Shown piece by piece: positions 6,368-6,393 of a stretch of 6,393 nt of DNA. A program made the position numbers and the translations under genes. Origin of the DNA: Candidatus Cloacimonadota bacterium (GTDB lineage: Bacteria > Cloacimonadota > Cloacimonadia > Cloacimonadales > Cloacimonadaceae); the NCBI GenBank assembly GCA_017995495.1, contig JAGOIS010000086.1:1-6393 (forward strand), in the 5' to 3' direction. Every line of letters begins with the position of its first letter. The stretch's first letter is position 1. The notes beneath the pieces were generated by a model. That model was not told the DNA's origin and made no database searches. It worked only from the letters and a program-made list of their open reading frames with translations.

Positions 6368-6393
6368 TCAAATTTTGCCGGAGGCTGCCCCGA

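Overview
This 6.4 kb bacterial window has every gene on the minus strand, so transcription runs from high to low coordinates. It looks like chromosomal DNA, moderately GC-rich by eye. Shine-Dalgarno sites are strong and junctions between genes are short. The two tRNA genes encode their own CCA ends. Lipobox signal peptides, fibronectin-III-like (Fn3) modules and a conserved membrane-linked C-terminal domain recall uncultured lineages such as Cloacimonadota or Anaerolineae-type Chloroflexota. That placement is from memory of protein style and is weak. No mobile element, CRISPR array or phage gene is visible.

Layout in the direction of transcription. (1) 6393-6160: a promoter-like sequence, then two near-identical tRNA-Val genes (anticodons GAC and CAC) 11 bases apart. 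(2) 6159-5938: an intergenic stretch with no gene and no convincing tRNA terminator. It carries a second promoter-like sequence resembling the one before the tRNAs. (3) 5937-432: a tight four-gene operon. It encodes a 1013-residue envelope protein (putative lipoprotein with Fn3-like modules, coiled coil, membrane segment, conserved C-terminal domain and last membrane segment), a 208-residue polytopic membrane protein, a 397-residue protein with a membrane segment at each end, and a 205-residue polytopic membrane protein. Spacers are 12, 2 and 6-11 bases, each with a good ribosome binding site. (4) 431-335: a short gap with a GC-rich hairpin. (5) 334-1: the start of a second Fn3-like lipoprotein gene, clearly paralogous to the N-terminus of the 1013-residue protein and cut by the window edge.

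The four operon products are all membrane proteins, and gene order and coupling suggest one envelope complex. The large protein would place Fn3 and coiled-coil regions outside the cytoplasmic membrane and a Rossmann-like domain inside. The 397-residue protein would place its own alpha/beta domain outside. I cannot assign a biochemical function to any of them. The paralogous lipoprotein immediately downstream suggests a duplicated gene or the start of a second cassette. This operon is the best candidate in the window for an undescribed system.
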